The notes under the pieces were generated by a model. That model was given only the letters and a program-made list of their open reading frames with translations, was not told the DNA's origin and ran no database searches. Of a stretch of DNA of 64,000 bases, positions 52,688-61,069 are shown piece after piece. The position numbers and the translations under genes were made by a program. Position 1 is the first letter of the stretch, and each line of letters starts with the position of its first letter. The DNA lies in NCBI RefSeq assembly GCF_000281715.2, contig NZ_CP124576.1:4409501-4473500 (forward strand), in the 5' to 3' direction. The stretch comes from Sphingobium sp. AP49. GTDB taxonomy: Bacteria; Pseudomonadota; Alphaproteobacteria; Sphingomonadales; Sphingomonadaceae.

Positions 52688-52799
52688 GATGAACCTCTGA
52701 GAAAGCTATTTGCTGCGTCGCAGCATCGAGCTTCATCTGGTCTTCCCCGGCTTTTTTCGCAAATGCAAAGGCGCCAAGGCCAGTTGCACGAAACGACAT

Positions 52800-52834
52800 G
52801 GACCGGTTGCGCACGTTGCAAACGCAACCGGTCC
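52800..52834 (-). terminator. Strong hairpin downstream of SDR gene
   Basis: Perfect 12-base arms (GGACCGGTTGCG and CGCAACCGGTCC) around an 11-base loop, 8 bases after the SDR stop on the minus strand. Little T-run follows, so the hairpin may be a processing or Rho-assisted stop. Confidence 0.6.
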
Positions 52835-52841
52835 TAGAATG

Positions 52842-53513
52842 TCAGACCCGGCCGGTGACCGGGATCAGCGCGCCGGTGATCGGCGCGGCGGCGGGCGACA
52901 GCAGGAAGGCGATCACCCCGCCCAGCGCCTCGGGCGAGACCCAGCGGCTGGAATCTGCGTCGGGCATGTCGGCGCGATTGGCCGGCGTGTCGATGATGCT
53001 GGGCAGCACCGCATTCACGCGCACGCCTTCATCCTTCAGTTCCTCGGCCAGCGCCTCGGTCAGGCGCGCGACGCCCGCCTTCGACGCCGCATAGGCGCCC
53101 ATGCCGGCGGCCGCCTTCACCGATGCGGCTGCACCGATATTGACGATCGCGCCGCCGCCATCGCGCAGCAGTGGCAGCAAGGCGCGAGTCGCGATCAGCG
53201 CGGTGCGGACATTCATGCCATAGAGCCGGTCCCAGGTGGCGACCGACCCGTCGCTCACCGTTTCCCAGCTGAAGCCGCCGGCGATGTTGACCAGTGCGTC
53301 CAGTCCACCCAGCGCCTCGCCGATCTTGTCCGCCGCGCCGGCCACCGCCTGTTCGTCGGACAGATCGACTCCGCCCAGCGCCAGGTCGACGCTGCCGGCC
53401 GGCACATCACCCAGGTCGATGCCCGCCACCGTCCAACCGGCCGCACGCAGCACCTGCACCGCCGCCCGGCCCAGCGCACCGGCCGCACCGGTTACCGCCA
53501 CCACTCCCGCCAT
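52842..53513 (-). CDS. Short-chain dehydrogenase/reductase
   Basis: A compact 223-residue SDR: AVTGAAGALGRA, NIAGGFSWE, Ser region NIGAAASVKAA (the usual Ser appears as Ala-Ala-Ala-Ser, slightly shifted), active site YAASK and C-terminal PVTGRV. Three ATG codons stand in a row; the last, at 53513, is at the best distance from AAGGGG. It follows the GabD-like dehydrogenase by 26 bases and ends the minus-strand operon. It is shorter than most SDRs in the window because it lacks the usual C-terminal DGG extension. Confidence 0.88.
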   Translation of the reverse strand: MAGVVAVTGAAGALGRAAVQVLRAAGWTVAGIDLGDVPAGSVDLALGGVDLSDEQAVAGAADKIGEALGGLDALVNIAGGFSWETVSDGSVATWDRLYGMNVRTALIATRALLPLLRDGGGAIVNIGAAASVKAAAGMGAYAASKAGVARLTEALAEELKDEGVRVNAVLPSIIDTPANRADMPDADSSRWVSPEALGGVIAFLLSPAAAPITGALIPVTGRV

Positions 53514-53539
53514 CATCATCCCCTTTCGATATCCTTGCG

Positions 53540-54988
53540 TCAGATCCCGGACATGCAGAGATATTTGATCTCGACATAGTCCTCGATGCCATGGCGCGAT
53601 CCTTCGCGGCCCATGCCCGATTCCTTGATACCGCCAAACGGCGCGACCTCGGTCGAAATGAGGCCGGTGTTGATGCCCACCATGCCGACCTCCAGCGCCT
53701 CGCCCACGCGCCAGGCGCGCGCCAGGTCCCGGGTGTAGAAATAGCCCGCGAGGCCCACCTCGGTTGCATTGGCGAGCGCCACCGCCTCCTCTTCCGAGTC
53801 GAACAGGAAGATCGAAGCCAGCGGCCCGAACGTTTCCTCGTCGGCCAGCTTCATGTCCGGCGTGCAGCCACTGATGATGGTCGGCTCGAAGAAGCTGTGG
53901 CCCAGTGCATGGCGATGCCCGCCGCTCACCAGCGTGCCGCCCTTGGCCAGCGCATCGGCGACATGCTCCTCGACCTTCTCGACCGCCTTCTCGTCGATCA
54001 GCGGCCCCTGGGTCACGCCCGCCTCCGTGCCCGGCCCGACCTTCAGCTTGGCGACGGCGGCCTTCAGCTTTTCGGCAAAGGCCGGCGCAACATCGCGCTG
54101 CACCAGGATGCGGTTGACGCAGACGCAGGTCTGGCCGCTGTTGCGATATTTGGACGCGATCGCGCCTTCGACCGCCGCATCCAGATCGGCATCGGCAAAG
54201 ACGATGAAGGGGGCATTGCCGCCCAGCTCCATCGACAATTTTTTCATCGTCGGCGCGCATTGCGCCATCAGCGTCTTGCCGACCTCGGTCGATCCGGTGA
54301 AGCTCAATTTGCGCACCAGCGGGTTGCCGGTCAGTTCCGCGCCGATCACCCGCGACGATCCGGTGACGACGTTGAACACGCCCTTGGGCACGCCCGCCCG
54401 TTCGGCCAGCACGGCGAGCGCCAGCGCGGTCAGCGGCGTCTGGGTCGCGGGCTTCAGCACCATGGTGCAGCCCGCCGCCAGCGCCGGCGCCGCCTTGCGC
54501 GTGATCATCGCTGCCGGAAAATTCCACGGCGTGATCGCCGCGACCACGCCGACCGGCTGCTTGATGACGACGATGCGGCTGTCGGCGCGATGGCTGGGAA
54601 TGATCTCGCCATAGATGCGCTTGGCCTCTTCCCCGAACCATTCGATGAAGCTCGCCGCATAGGCGATCTCGCCCTTGGCCTCGGTCAGCGCCTTGCCCTG
54701 CTCACGAGTCAGGATCATGGCCAGATCGTCCTGATGCTCGATCAGCAGCTCGAACCAGCGGCGCAGGATGCGCGATCGCTCGCCCGCGGTCTTCGCCTTC
54801 CAGGCCGGCAGCGCCGCCTCGGCTGCCTCGATCGCCGCGCGCGTGCCCGCCTCGTCGATCGCGGGAATGCCGGCCAGCCGCTCGTCCGTCGCCGGGTCGG
54901 TCACGTCGATGCTGGCGGTGCCGATCCACTGGCCGTCGACATAGCATTGTTCGCGCAGCAGGCTGGGGTCGGCAAGGGCTATGGTCAT
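53540..54988 (-). CDS. Succinate-semialdehyde dehydrogenase-like aldehyde dehydrogenase (GabD type)
   Basis: A 482-residue ALDH with near-typical GabD signatures: TPWNFPAAMITRKAAPALAAG, FTGSTEVGKTLM, Glu in MELGGNAPFIVF and the nucleophile Cys in YRNSGQTCVCVNR. ATG 54988 is preceded by GAAGGTGATCCG and gives the standard GabD length. It could take succinate semialdehyde or another short semialdehyde from late ring degradation. Family identity is strong; the substrate is inferred. Confidence 0.93.
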   Translation of the reverse strand: MTIALADPSLLREQCYVDGQWIGTASIDVTDPATDERLAGIPAIDEAGTRAAIEAAEAALPAWKAKTAGERSRILRRWFELLIEHQDDLAMILTREQGKALTEAKGEIAYAASFIEWFGEEAKRIYGEIIPSHRADSRIVVIKQPVGVVAAITPWNFPAAMITRKAAPALAAGCTMVLKPATQTPLTALALAVLAERAGVPKGVFNVVTGSSRVIGAELTGNPLVRKLSFTGSTEVGKTLMAQCAPTMKKLSMELGGNAPFIVFADADLDAAVEGAIASKYRNSGQTCVCVNRILVQRDVAPAFAEKLKAAVAKLKVGPGTEAGVTQGPLIDEKAVEKVEEHVADALAKGGTLVSGGHRHALGHSFFEPTIISGCTPDMKLADEETFGPLASIFLFDSEEEAVALANATEVGLAGYFYTRDLARAWRVGEALEVGMVGINTGLISTEVAPFGGIKESGMGREGSRHGIEDYVEIKYLCMSGI

Positions 54989-55151
54989 CGGATCACCTTC
55001 TTCGGCAGGATGCGGGGCTACAGGCGCAGGGCGCGCCCGCCGCTGCGTCCAACGCAGCATGGCCCCATTTCGATGCGAAGGTGGGATGCGGGGCAGGCGG
55101 CGTCAACGTGGACGAAATGTCCCCGACCAAGGATCGACCCCGCGATGCGCC

Positions 55152-55700
55152 CTAATCCGGGATGCGCGGTTCCCGGCGGTTGACCAATGGCCTCAGATAG
55201 GAGGGATCGCTGGCGTCCCGCGCGGGGGCGCCATTGGCATTCAGGTCCGGCACATCGCCAAAGGGCAAGGGCAGGGTCGGCACCAGCCCGGACCATTCGA
55301 TCATGTTGGTGCGCAGCGCGATCTTCCACTGCCCGCCCCGCCGTTCCAGCCGGTCGATATAGCGGCCACCGGCGATCCAGTTGCTCTCGTCCCGGTTGCG
55401 GCCGACGAACAGATAATAGGTTTCGGCATGGGCGCTGTCGCCGTCGATATCGATCGTCATGTTGAGCAGATTATGATGCGTCGCCACCTGTCCGCCTTCA
55501 TGCAGGGCAGAGGCCCACGCATAGAGCGCATCGGGCGCGCCGACGAAGCTGCCCGCCGCGACGGTGGCATCGTCATGAAAGGCGGACAGGAACAGGGCGC
55601 GGTCGAACCGGTCCATGCCCCGGCTGAACCGGGTCAGGCAGTCGACAATGTCCTGCCGGTCGAGCAGCGCATCCATCCGCGCCTGGCGATCCGCGTCCAT
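55152..55700 (-). CDS. SnoaL/NTF2-like protein
   Basis: A 182-residue NTF2-fold protein (DCLTRFSRGMDRFDRALFLSAFHDD at the start, then HHNLLNMTIDIDGD, and RYIDRLERRGGQWKIALR). ATG 55700 has GGAGG six bases upstream, and the preceding SDR stops 1 base before it. This SDR is flanked by two NTF2-like proteins that share the layout of a catalytic-fold core with C-terminal tail. It resembles proteins that help dehydrate or isomerise bulky substrates; no function is proven. Confidence 0.87.
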   Translation of the reverse strand: MDADRQARMDALLDRQDIVDCLTRFSRGMDRFDRALFLSAFHDDATVAAGSFVGAPDALYAWASALHEGGQVATHHNLLNMTIDIDGDSAHAETYYLFVGRNRDESNWIAGGRYIDRLERRGGQWKIALRTNMIEWSGLVPTLPLPFGDVPDLNANGAPARDASDPSYLRPLVNRREPRIPD

Positions 55701-55701
55701 C

Positions 55702-56580
55702 CTATGCCTCCGTCCGCGGGGCGATCGGCTGCCAGATCGGCGCGCCACGCTCGGCCCGCAGCGACGGGATGGTCTTCCCGTCGACATCGGTGATGCCATA
55801 ATCCTGCGCCAGCTCCGCCGTGATGAAGGTGCCGCCCGATCGCGCCATGATCGCCGGATCGGCCAGCAGCGCGGCGATCACCCGGCCGGGAAATTCGGGC
55901 GAGCAGCCGACCAGCGGATTGGTCACGGTCAGCGCCTTCATCGCCGGATTGGCGGCGATGTTGCGCTGTGCCCGCTCGGTCATGGTCAGCCCCTGCCACA
56001 GCGAGAGCGAGGCGACGCCATGGGGCTGCAATTCGATCGCCATGTCCCGCGCCATCCGGTCGACCGCCGACTTGCACGTGCCGAACACCACGCCATAGGT
56101 ATAGGTGACCCCGACATAGCCCGATATCGCGACGATCAGGCCCGATCCCTGCGGCACCATCATCTGGGCGGCATGGCGCGCAGCGACGAAGTTGGATCGC
56201 ACGCCGACATCGACCATGTCCCAGTTGGACAGCGGCTTTTCCCAGAAGCTGCCCGGCACGGTCAGATCCTCGGGGATGGCAAAGGCGTTGTTGACCAGCA
56301 GGTCGAGCCGCCCCTGTTCGCGCTGCACCTGGTCGAACAAAGCGGCGACCTGCGCATCGTCGCCATGATCGACCTGCACGGCAATGCCCCGGCCGCCGCG
56401 CGCATCGCATTGCGCCGCCGTCTCGCCGACCGTGCCGGGCAATTCATGATCGCCCGCATTGACCGTGCGCCCGGTGACATAGACGGTCGCGCCCTGCTCG
56501 GCGAGCGCCAGCGCCATCCCCTTGCCGATCCCCCGGCTTGCGCCGGTCACGATCGCGACCTTGCCGTCCAGCGGTTTCAT
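55702..56580 (-). CDS. DHRS1-like SDR with catalytic Tyr replaced by Phe
   Basis: A 292-residue SDR. VTGASRGIGKGMA, VTGRTV and LVNNAF follow the DHRS1-like pattern, as do IELQPHGVASLSLW and a C-terminal tail. At the active site the YxxxK motif reads FGTCK: Phe166 takes the place of the catalytic Tyr, Lys170 is kept, Ser153 is probably kept, and Tyr160 and Tyr162 are close by. It may be inactive as an oxidoreductase, use another Tyr, or have a binding role. GAGGGAGAGG precedes the ATG. It lies between two NTF2-like genes. Confidence 0.85.
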   Translation of the reverse strand: MKPLDGKVAIVTGASRGIGKGMALALAEQGATVYVTGRTVNAGDHELPGTVGETAAQCDARGGRGIAVQVDHGDDAQVAALFDQVQREQGRLDLLVNNAFAIPEDLTVPGSFWEKPLSNWDMVDVGVRSNFVAARHAAQMMVPQGSGLIVAISGYVGVTYTYGVVFGTCKSAVDRMARDMAIELQPHGVASLSLWQGLTMTERAQRNIAANPAMKALTVTNPLVGCSPEFPGRVIAALLADPAIMARSGGTFITAELAQDYGITDVDGKTIPSLRAERGAPIWQPIAPRTEA

Positions 56581-56591
56581 GATCCTCTCCC

Positions 56592-57131
56592 TCAGTCGGT
56601 TTCGCGCGCGAAGAAGCGCACGCTATGATCGCCGTTCGCGCGACCGGTGAAATGCGGGGCGCTGAACGCCATGCCCATCACCCCCTGGCTCCAGTCGGCC
56701 GACAGGCCGATATCCTGCACCCAGTCATAGAGCATGGTGCGCCGCGCGATCCGCCACTGGCCCTCGCGCCGTTCGAAAATGTCGAGATAGCGGCCGCCGA
56801 TCATGACGTCGCGTTGCGCGTCGCCCATGTCGATACGATGATAGGATTGGACCTGCGTCTCGACCCGCGCCGCGTCGCCCTCCAGGTCGATGAAGCTCTG
56901 CCCCAGCAGATGCTGGGTGCACAGGATCGCGTCGGCGCCGGGCACCACCCAGGCGAGATAGGCATCGAAATCGCCGGCGAACACGCCATAGTCGGTGCTG
57001 CCGTCAGGCCAGCAGCTTGCCCGGATCAGGTCGGCGTCGCGTCGGTCCTCACCACGCGCCAGCCGGGCGAGACAATCGCGGATCGCCTCCCGGTCCAGAA
57101 TCGCCTGCAATGGCGTGGTGGCATTCTCCAT
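56592..57131 (-). CDS. SnoaL/NTF2-like protein
   Basis: A 179-residue NTF2-fold protein: DREAIRDCLARLARGEDRRDADLIRASCWPD at the N-terminus is a typical SnoaL-like start, followed by GGRYLDIFERREGQWRIARR. GGAGAGGG lies before the ATG at 57131. It opens the operon NTF2-SDR-NTF2 at 11 bases from the SDR. The two NTF2 proteins of this operon share the pattern GGRY-D-ER--GQW-IA-R, so they probably arose by duplication. Confidence 0.87.
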   Translation of the reverse strand: MENATTPLQAILDREAIRDCLARLARGEDRRDADLIRASCWPDGSTDYGVFAGDFDAYLAWVVPGADAILCTQHLLGQSFIDLEGDAARVETQVQSYHRIDMGDAQRDVMIGGRYLDIFERREGQWRIARRTMLYDWVQDIGLSADWSQGVMGMAFSAPHFTGRANGDHSVRFFARETD

Positions 57132-57243
57132 CCGGCCCTCTCCTTCCCGCCCGTCGCTGCGGGTCGTGTGTCCATGGCCCGGTCATAGGCGCGCGCCATG
57201 GCGCACCGCTTGACCAATTCGGACAGGAGAAAGCCGGGCAGCC

Positions 57244-57894
57244 TCAGCCGCGCGGAGCGAGGCCGGCGATTAGCAGGTCGACCTGTGCCGCTGCTATCGC
57301 CTCCGCGCTCATCGCCCCTTGCGGATCGCGCCAGCGCGCCGCCCAGTTGAGCGCGCCAGCCAGGGTGAAGCCGGCCAGCTTGACGTCAACCGGGGCGATC
57401 GATCCGTCCGCCACGGCGTCGGCGATCAGCCCGCGCATGGCAAGGTCGATGTCGCGTTTGCGCGATCGGAACAGGATAGCCCCCTCTGCCGACAGGCATT
57501 CGTCACCCGTCCGCACCACGCAGGCGCCGAAATCATCCATGATCACCGCGCCATAGCGTCGCAGAAAATAGGCAAGCCGCGCCCGGCCATCGCCGCTGCC
57601 CGCCCGCGCCTCGGCGGCCGCCGCACTCAGCATCTCCAGGCCACGGGTGACGCATTCGATCAGCACCTGCTCCTTATTGCCCAGATAATGATAGATGGTC
57701 GGCTTGCTGACCCCAAGGCTGGCGGCAACATCGTCCAGCGACGTCGCGTGGAAGCCGCGCGCATTGAACATGCGCACCGCTGCAAGCAGCACCGCTTCCC
57801 GTTTTTCCGCCCGCTCCCGCACCTTTTCCTCCGCCGTGCGGAAGGGGGACGGGATCGCCGCTGCGCTTTTTACCGACACCTGTTGATCCTTCAT
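57244..57894 (-). CDS. TetR/AcrR family transcriptional regulator
   Basis: A 216-residue regulator: REAVLLAAVRMFNARGFHATS and VAASLGVSKPTIYHYLGNKEQ form the helix-turn-helix, with the ligand domain after. ATG 57894 is the best start; an in-frame TTG at 57909 would lie inside a palindrome. Divergent from the acyl-CoA dehydrogenase operon. A perfect 9+9 inverted repeat begins 2 bases upstream of its start codon, in the right place to block both promoters, so it probably regulates itself and the right-end beta-oxidation operon. Confidence 0.92.
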   Translation of the reverse strand: MKDQQVSVKSAAAIPSPFRTAEEKVRERAEKREAVLLAAVRMFNARGFHATSLDDVAASLGVSKPTIYHYLGNKEQVLIECVTRGLEMLSAAAAEARAGSGDGRARLAYFLRRYGAVIMDDFGACVVRTGDECLSAEGAILFRSRKRDIDLAMRGLIADAVADGSIAPVDVKLAGFTLAGALNWAARWRDPQGAMSAEAIAAAQVDLLIAGLAPRG

Positions 57895-57895
57895 G

Positions 57896-57926
57896 GCGCC
57901 TGTTGACAAGAAATCCGAACAGGCGC
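57896..57926. promoter_or_regulatory. Divergent operator: perfect palindrome between TetR and acyl-CoA dehydrogenase genes
   Basis: GCGCCTGTT-13-AACAGGCGC is a perfect inverted repeat. TTGACA (57903-57908), a good -35 sequence for the rightward operon, overlaps the left arm. Size and position are typical of TetR autorepression sites, although the 13-base spacer is longer than usual. Confidence 0.7.
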
Positions 57927-57935
57927 AACCTACTC

Positions 57936-59087
57936 ATGAGTATAGGAGAGACGCAAGCGTTTATGCTGACCGAAATCCAGAGCGCCATTCGCGATACCGT
58001 AAGGGATTTCGCGCAAGCCACGATCCGCCCGCATTCGGCCCGGTTCGAGGCGGAAGGCGGCTATCCCCGCACGCTGTTCGAGGAGATGGCCGGCCTTGGC
58101 CTGTGGGGCATGACCGCGCCCGAAGTCTTTGGCGGGGCGGAGGCCGACTCGGTCTCCTACGCCCTCGCTCTGATGGAACTGGCCGCCGCCGACGGCGCGC
58201 TCTCCACCATCGTCTCGATCCAGAATTCGATCCTCGTCTCGGGCCTGCTCAAGGATGGCAGCGAGGCACAGAAGGCCCGCTTCCTGCCGGACCTGATCGG
58301 CGGCCGCACGATCGGCGCCTTTGCGCTCACGGAAAGCGACGCCGGCTCCGACGCTTCGGCCGTGCGCACCCGCGCTATCAAGGTCGACGGCGGCTGGCGC
58401 ATAACCGGCGCCAAGCAGTTCATCACCTCGGGCAAGATTGGCGGGGTGGTGATGATCGTCGCCGTGACCGATCCCGACGCGGGCAAGAAGGGCCTGTCGG
58501 TCTTCCTCGTGCCCACCGACCGTCCCGGCTATTTCGTCGACAAGGTCGAGCACAAGATGGGCCAGGGCGCGTCGGACACCTGCGCGCTGCGGTTCGAGGA
58601 TATGTTTGTCGAGGATGATCTGCTGATCGGCCAGCCAGGCCAGGGCTATCGCATCGCGCTCGCCAATCTGGAGACCGGCCGCATCGGTATCGCCGCCCAG
58701 TGCGTCGGCATGGCGCAGGCCGCGCTGGAGATCGCCGTCGCCTATGCCAAAGACCGCAAGAGCTTCGGCAAGCCGATCATCGATCATCAGGCGGTCGGCT
58801 TCCGCCTCGCCGACCTCGCCACCCGACTGGAGGCCGCGCGCCAGCTCGTCCTGTCCGCCGCCGCGATGAAGGATGCCGGCCAGCCCGCCTTGACCCAGGC
58901 GTCGATGGCCAAGCTGTTCGCCTCCGAAACCGCCGAAGCGGTGGTGTCGGGCGCGATGCAGACTCTGGGTGGCTATGGCTATCTTGAAGAATTCGGAATT
59001 GCGAAAATCTATCGCGATGTCCGGGTGTGCCAGATTTACGAGGGCACGTCGGACATCCAGCGCATGGTCATTGCGCGCAGCCTTTAA
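57936..59087 (+). CDS. Acyl-CoA dehydrogenase
   Basis: About 383 residues. IRDTVRDFAQ, FALTESDAGSDASAVRT (FAD/substrate motif), RKSFGKPIIDHQAV and the C-terminal GGYGYLEEFGIAKIYRDVRVCQIYEGTSDIQRMVIAR are complete, including the Glu-Gly of YEGTSD that is catalytic in the short-chain group. ATG 57936 gives the usual length; ATG 57963 (MLTEIQ) is possible, with AGGAGAG 13 bases upstream. First gene of the right-end beta-oxidation operon, controlled by the divergent TetR site. Confidence 0.93.
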   Translation: MSIGETQAFMLTEIQSAIRDTVRDFAQATIRPHSARFEAEGGYPRTLFEEMAGLGLWGMTAPEVFGGAEADSVSYALALMELAAADGALSTIVSIQNSILVSGLLKDGSEAQKARFLPDLIGGRTIGAFALTESDAGSDASAVRTRAIKVDGGWRITGAKQFITSGKIGGVVMIVAVTDPDAGKKGLSVFLVPTDRPGYFVDKVEHKMGQGASDTCALRFEDMFVEDDLLIGQPGQGYRIALANLETGRIGIAAQCVGMAQAALEIAVAYAKDRKSFGKPIIDHQAVGFRLADLATRLEAARQLVLSAAAMKDAGQPALTQASMAKLFASETAEAVVSGAMQTLGGYGYLEEFGIAKIYRDVRVCQIYEGTSDIQRMVIARSL

Positions 59088-59100
59088 AAGGAGAATTTGG

Positions 59101-60285
59101 ATGCAGGATGATCCGGTAGTCATTGCGAGCTATGCCCGCACCCCGATGGGCGGTTTTCAGGGCGCGCTGTCGGCACTGAAATCGACTGACCTTGGCGCCA
59201 CCGCCGTCAAGGCCGCGGTCGAGCGGGCCGGCGTCGCCACCGACGCCATCGATCGCATCTATATGGGCTGCGTGCTGCCTGCCGGCCTCGGCCAGGCGCC
59301 CGCGCGCCAGGCGGCGCTCGGCGCGGGCCTTGGCCTCAATACCGAGGCAACGACCGTCAACAAGATGTGCGGTTCGGGCATGCAGGCGGCGATCATGGCG
59401 CATGAGGCGCTGGCATCGGGCGCGGCCGACATCGTCATCGCCGGCGGCATGGAGAGCATGACCAACGCGCCCTATGCCCTGCCCAAGCATCGCAGCGGCG
59501 CCCGCATCGGCCATGACCGCATCATCGACACGATGATGATGGATGGCCTGGAGGACGCATACGAACCCGGCAAGGCGATGGGTGTGTTCGCCGAAGAGGC
59601 GGTGCGCGACTATCAGTTCACCCGCCAGGACCAGGACGATTATGCCATCCGCTCGCTCGACCGTGCCAATGCGGCGATCGGCAGCGGCGCCTTCGTCCGC
59701 GAAATCACCCCGGTCATCGTTTCGGGCCGGGGCGGCGACACAATCATCGACACCGACGAACAGCCCGGCAAGGCCCGGCCGGAAAAGATCCCCGGCCTCA
59801 AGCCCGCCTTCGTCAAGGATGGCACCATCACCGCCGCCAATGCCTCGTCCATTTCGGATGGCGCCGCCGCGCTGGTGATGACCCGCCAGAGCGTCGCGGA
59901 AAAGCAGGGCCTGAAGATCGTGGCCAAGGTCGTCGCCACCGCCGGCCATGCGCATGAGCCCGCCAAGTTCACCACCGCGCCGGTGCCCGCCATGCGCAAG
60001 CTGCTGGAAAAGGCCGGCTGGTCGGTAGAGGATGTCGACTTGTTCGAGGTCAACGAAGCCTTTGCCGTGGTCGCGATGATCGCCGCCAAGGAACTGGGCA
60101 TCCCGGCCGACAAGCTCAACGTCAATGGCGGTGCCACCGCGCTCGGCCATCCGATCGGCGCATCGGGCGCGCGCATCGTCGCCACCCTGCTCGGCGCGCT
60201 GGAAACGCGCGGCCTCAAGCGCGGCGTCGCCAGCCTCTGCATCGGCGGCGGCGAAGCGACCGCCATGGCCGTCGAACTCGTATAA
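59101..60285 (+). CDS. Acetyl-CoA C-acyltransferase (thiolase), copy 1
   Basis: A 394-residue thiolase. The acyl-accepting Cys is in NKMCGSGMQA (about 89), the His in GHPIGASG, NEAF is present and the second catalytic Cys is in LCIGGGEA. ATG 59101 has AAGGAG seven bases upstream. It follows the acyl-CoA dehydrogenase by 13 bases and is the first of two thiolases in this operon. Biosynthetic-type and degradative thiolases look alike; the operon argues for the degradative direction. Confidence 0.94.
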   Translation: MQDDPVVIASYARTPMGGFQGALSALKSTDLGATAVKAAVERAGVATDAIDRIYMGCVLPAGLGQAPARQAALGAGLGLNTEATTVNKMCGSGMQAAIMAHEALASGAADIVIAGGMESMTNAPYALPKHRSGARIGHDRIIDTMMMDGLEDAYEPGKAMGVFAEEAVRDYQFTRQDQDDYAIRSLDRANAAIGSGAFVREITPVIVSGRGGDTIIDTDEQPGKARPEKIPGLKPAFVKDGTITAANASSISDGAAALVMTRQSVAEKQGLKIVAKVVATAGHAHEPAKFTTAPVPAMRKLLEKAGWSVEDVDLFEVNEAFAVVAMIAAKELGIPADKLNVNGGATALGHPIGASGARIVATLLGALETRGLKRGVASLCIGGGEATAMAVELV

Positions 60286-60307
60286 TTCTGCCGGGAGAGG
60301 ACAGATA

Positions 60308-61069
60308 ATGGATATCAAGGGACTGGCCGCCATCGTCACCGGTGGCGCCTCCGGCCTGGGCCGTGCCACCGCGACCATGCTCGCCGCGCAGGGCGCCAAG
60401 GTCGCGATCTTCGATCTCAATGAAGACGCCGGCAAGGCGGTCGCCGCCGAGATTGGCGGGCTTTATGTCGGCGTCAATGTTGCCGACGATGCCAGCGTCA
60501 CCGCCGGGCTCGACACGGCGGAAGCCGCCCATGGCACTGCCCGCATCCTCGTCAACTGTGCCGGCATCGCTCCGGCCGTGAAGACGGTGGGCAAGGAAAA
60601 TGTGCCCCACCCGCTCGACAGCTTCGCCAAGACGGTGACCGTCAACCTGATCGGCACCTTCAACATGATCTCCAAATTCGCCGCCCGCGCGGCAGCGGCC
60701 GAGGAGATTGACGGTGAGCGCGGCGTCATCGTCAACACCGCCTCGGTCGCGGCCTATGACGGCCAGATCGGCCAGGCGGCCTATTCCGCGTCGAAGGGCG
60801 GCGTGGTCGGCATGACCCTGCCAATCGCCCGTGATCTGGCCCAGCACAAGATTCGCGTCATGACGATCGCGCCGGGCATCTTCCTGACGCCGATGCTGGA
60901 GGCCTTCCCCCAGCATGTGCAGGATGCGCTGGGCGCGCAGGTGCCCCACCCCAGCCGCCTCGGCAAGCCGGCCGAATATGCCCAGTTGGTCGAATCGATC
61001 GTCCGCAACCCGATGCTGAACGGCGAGGTGATCCGCCTCGACGGCGCCATCCGCATGGCGCCACGCTGA
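60308..61069 (+). CDS. SDR, 3-hydroxyacyl-CoA dehydrogenase type 2 (HSD17B10-like)
   Basis: A 253-residue SDR: AAIVTGGASGLGRATA, FDLNEDAGKAVAAE, CAGIAPAVK with a long loop before PLDSF, Ser in NTASVAAYDG, active site YSASK and the C-terminal VIRLDGAIRMAPR. The insert and ends match type-2 3-hydroxyacyl-CoA dehydrogenases. Starts at ATG 60308 after GGGAGAGGA. Its stop overlaps the next start (TGATG). It does the third beta-oxidation step, between the hydratase and thiolases of the same operon. Confidence 0.93.
   Translation: MDIKGLAAIVTGGASGLGRATATMLAAQGAKVAIFDLNEDAGKAVAAEIGGLYVGVNVADDASVTAGLDTAEAAHGTARILVNCAGIAPAVKTVGKENVPHPLDSFAKTVTVNLIGTFNMISKFAARAAAAEEIDGERGVIVNTASVAAYDGQIGQAAYSASKGGVVGMTLPIARDLAQHKIRVMTIAPGIFLTPMLEAFPQHVQDALGAQVPHPSRLGKPAEYAQLVESIVRNPMLNGEVIRLDGAIRMAPR

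Noticed and set aside
52842..54641. Open frame joining the SDR to an upstream 370-codon stretch
   Set aside because: The upstream part is a wrong-frame reading of the GabD-like dehydrogenase; the SDR has its own start at 53513, so this is not a fusion.
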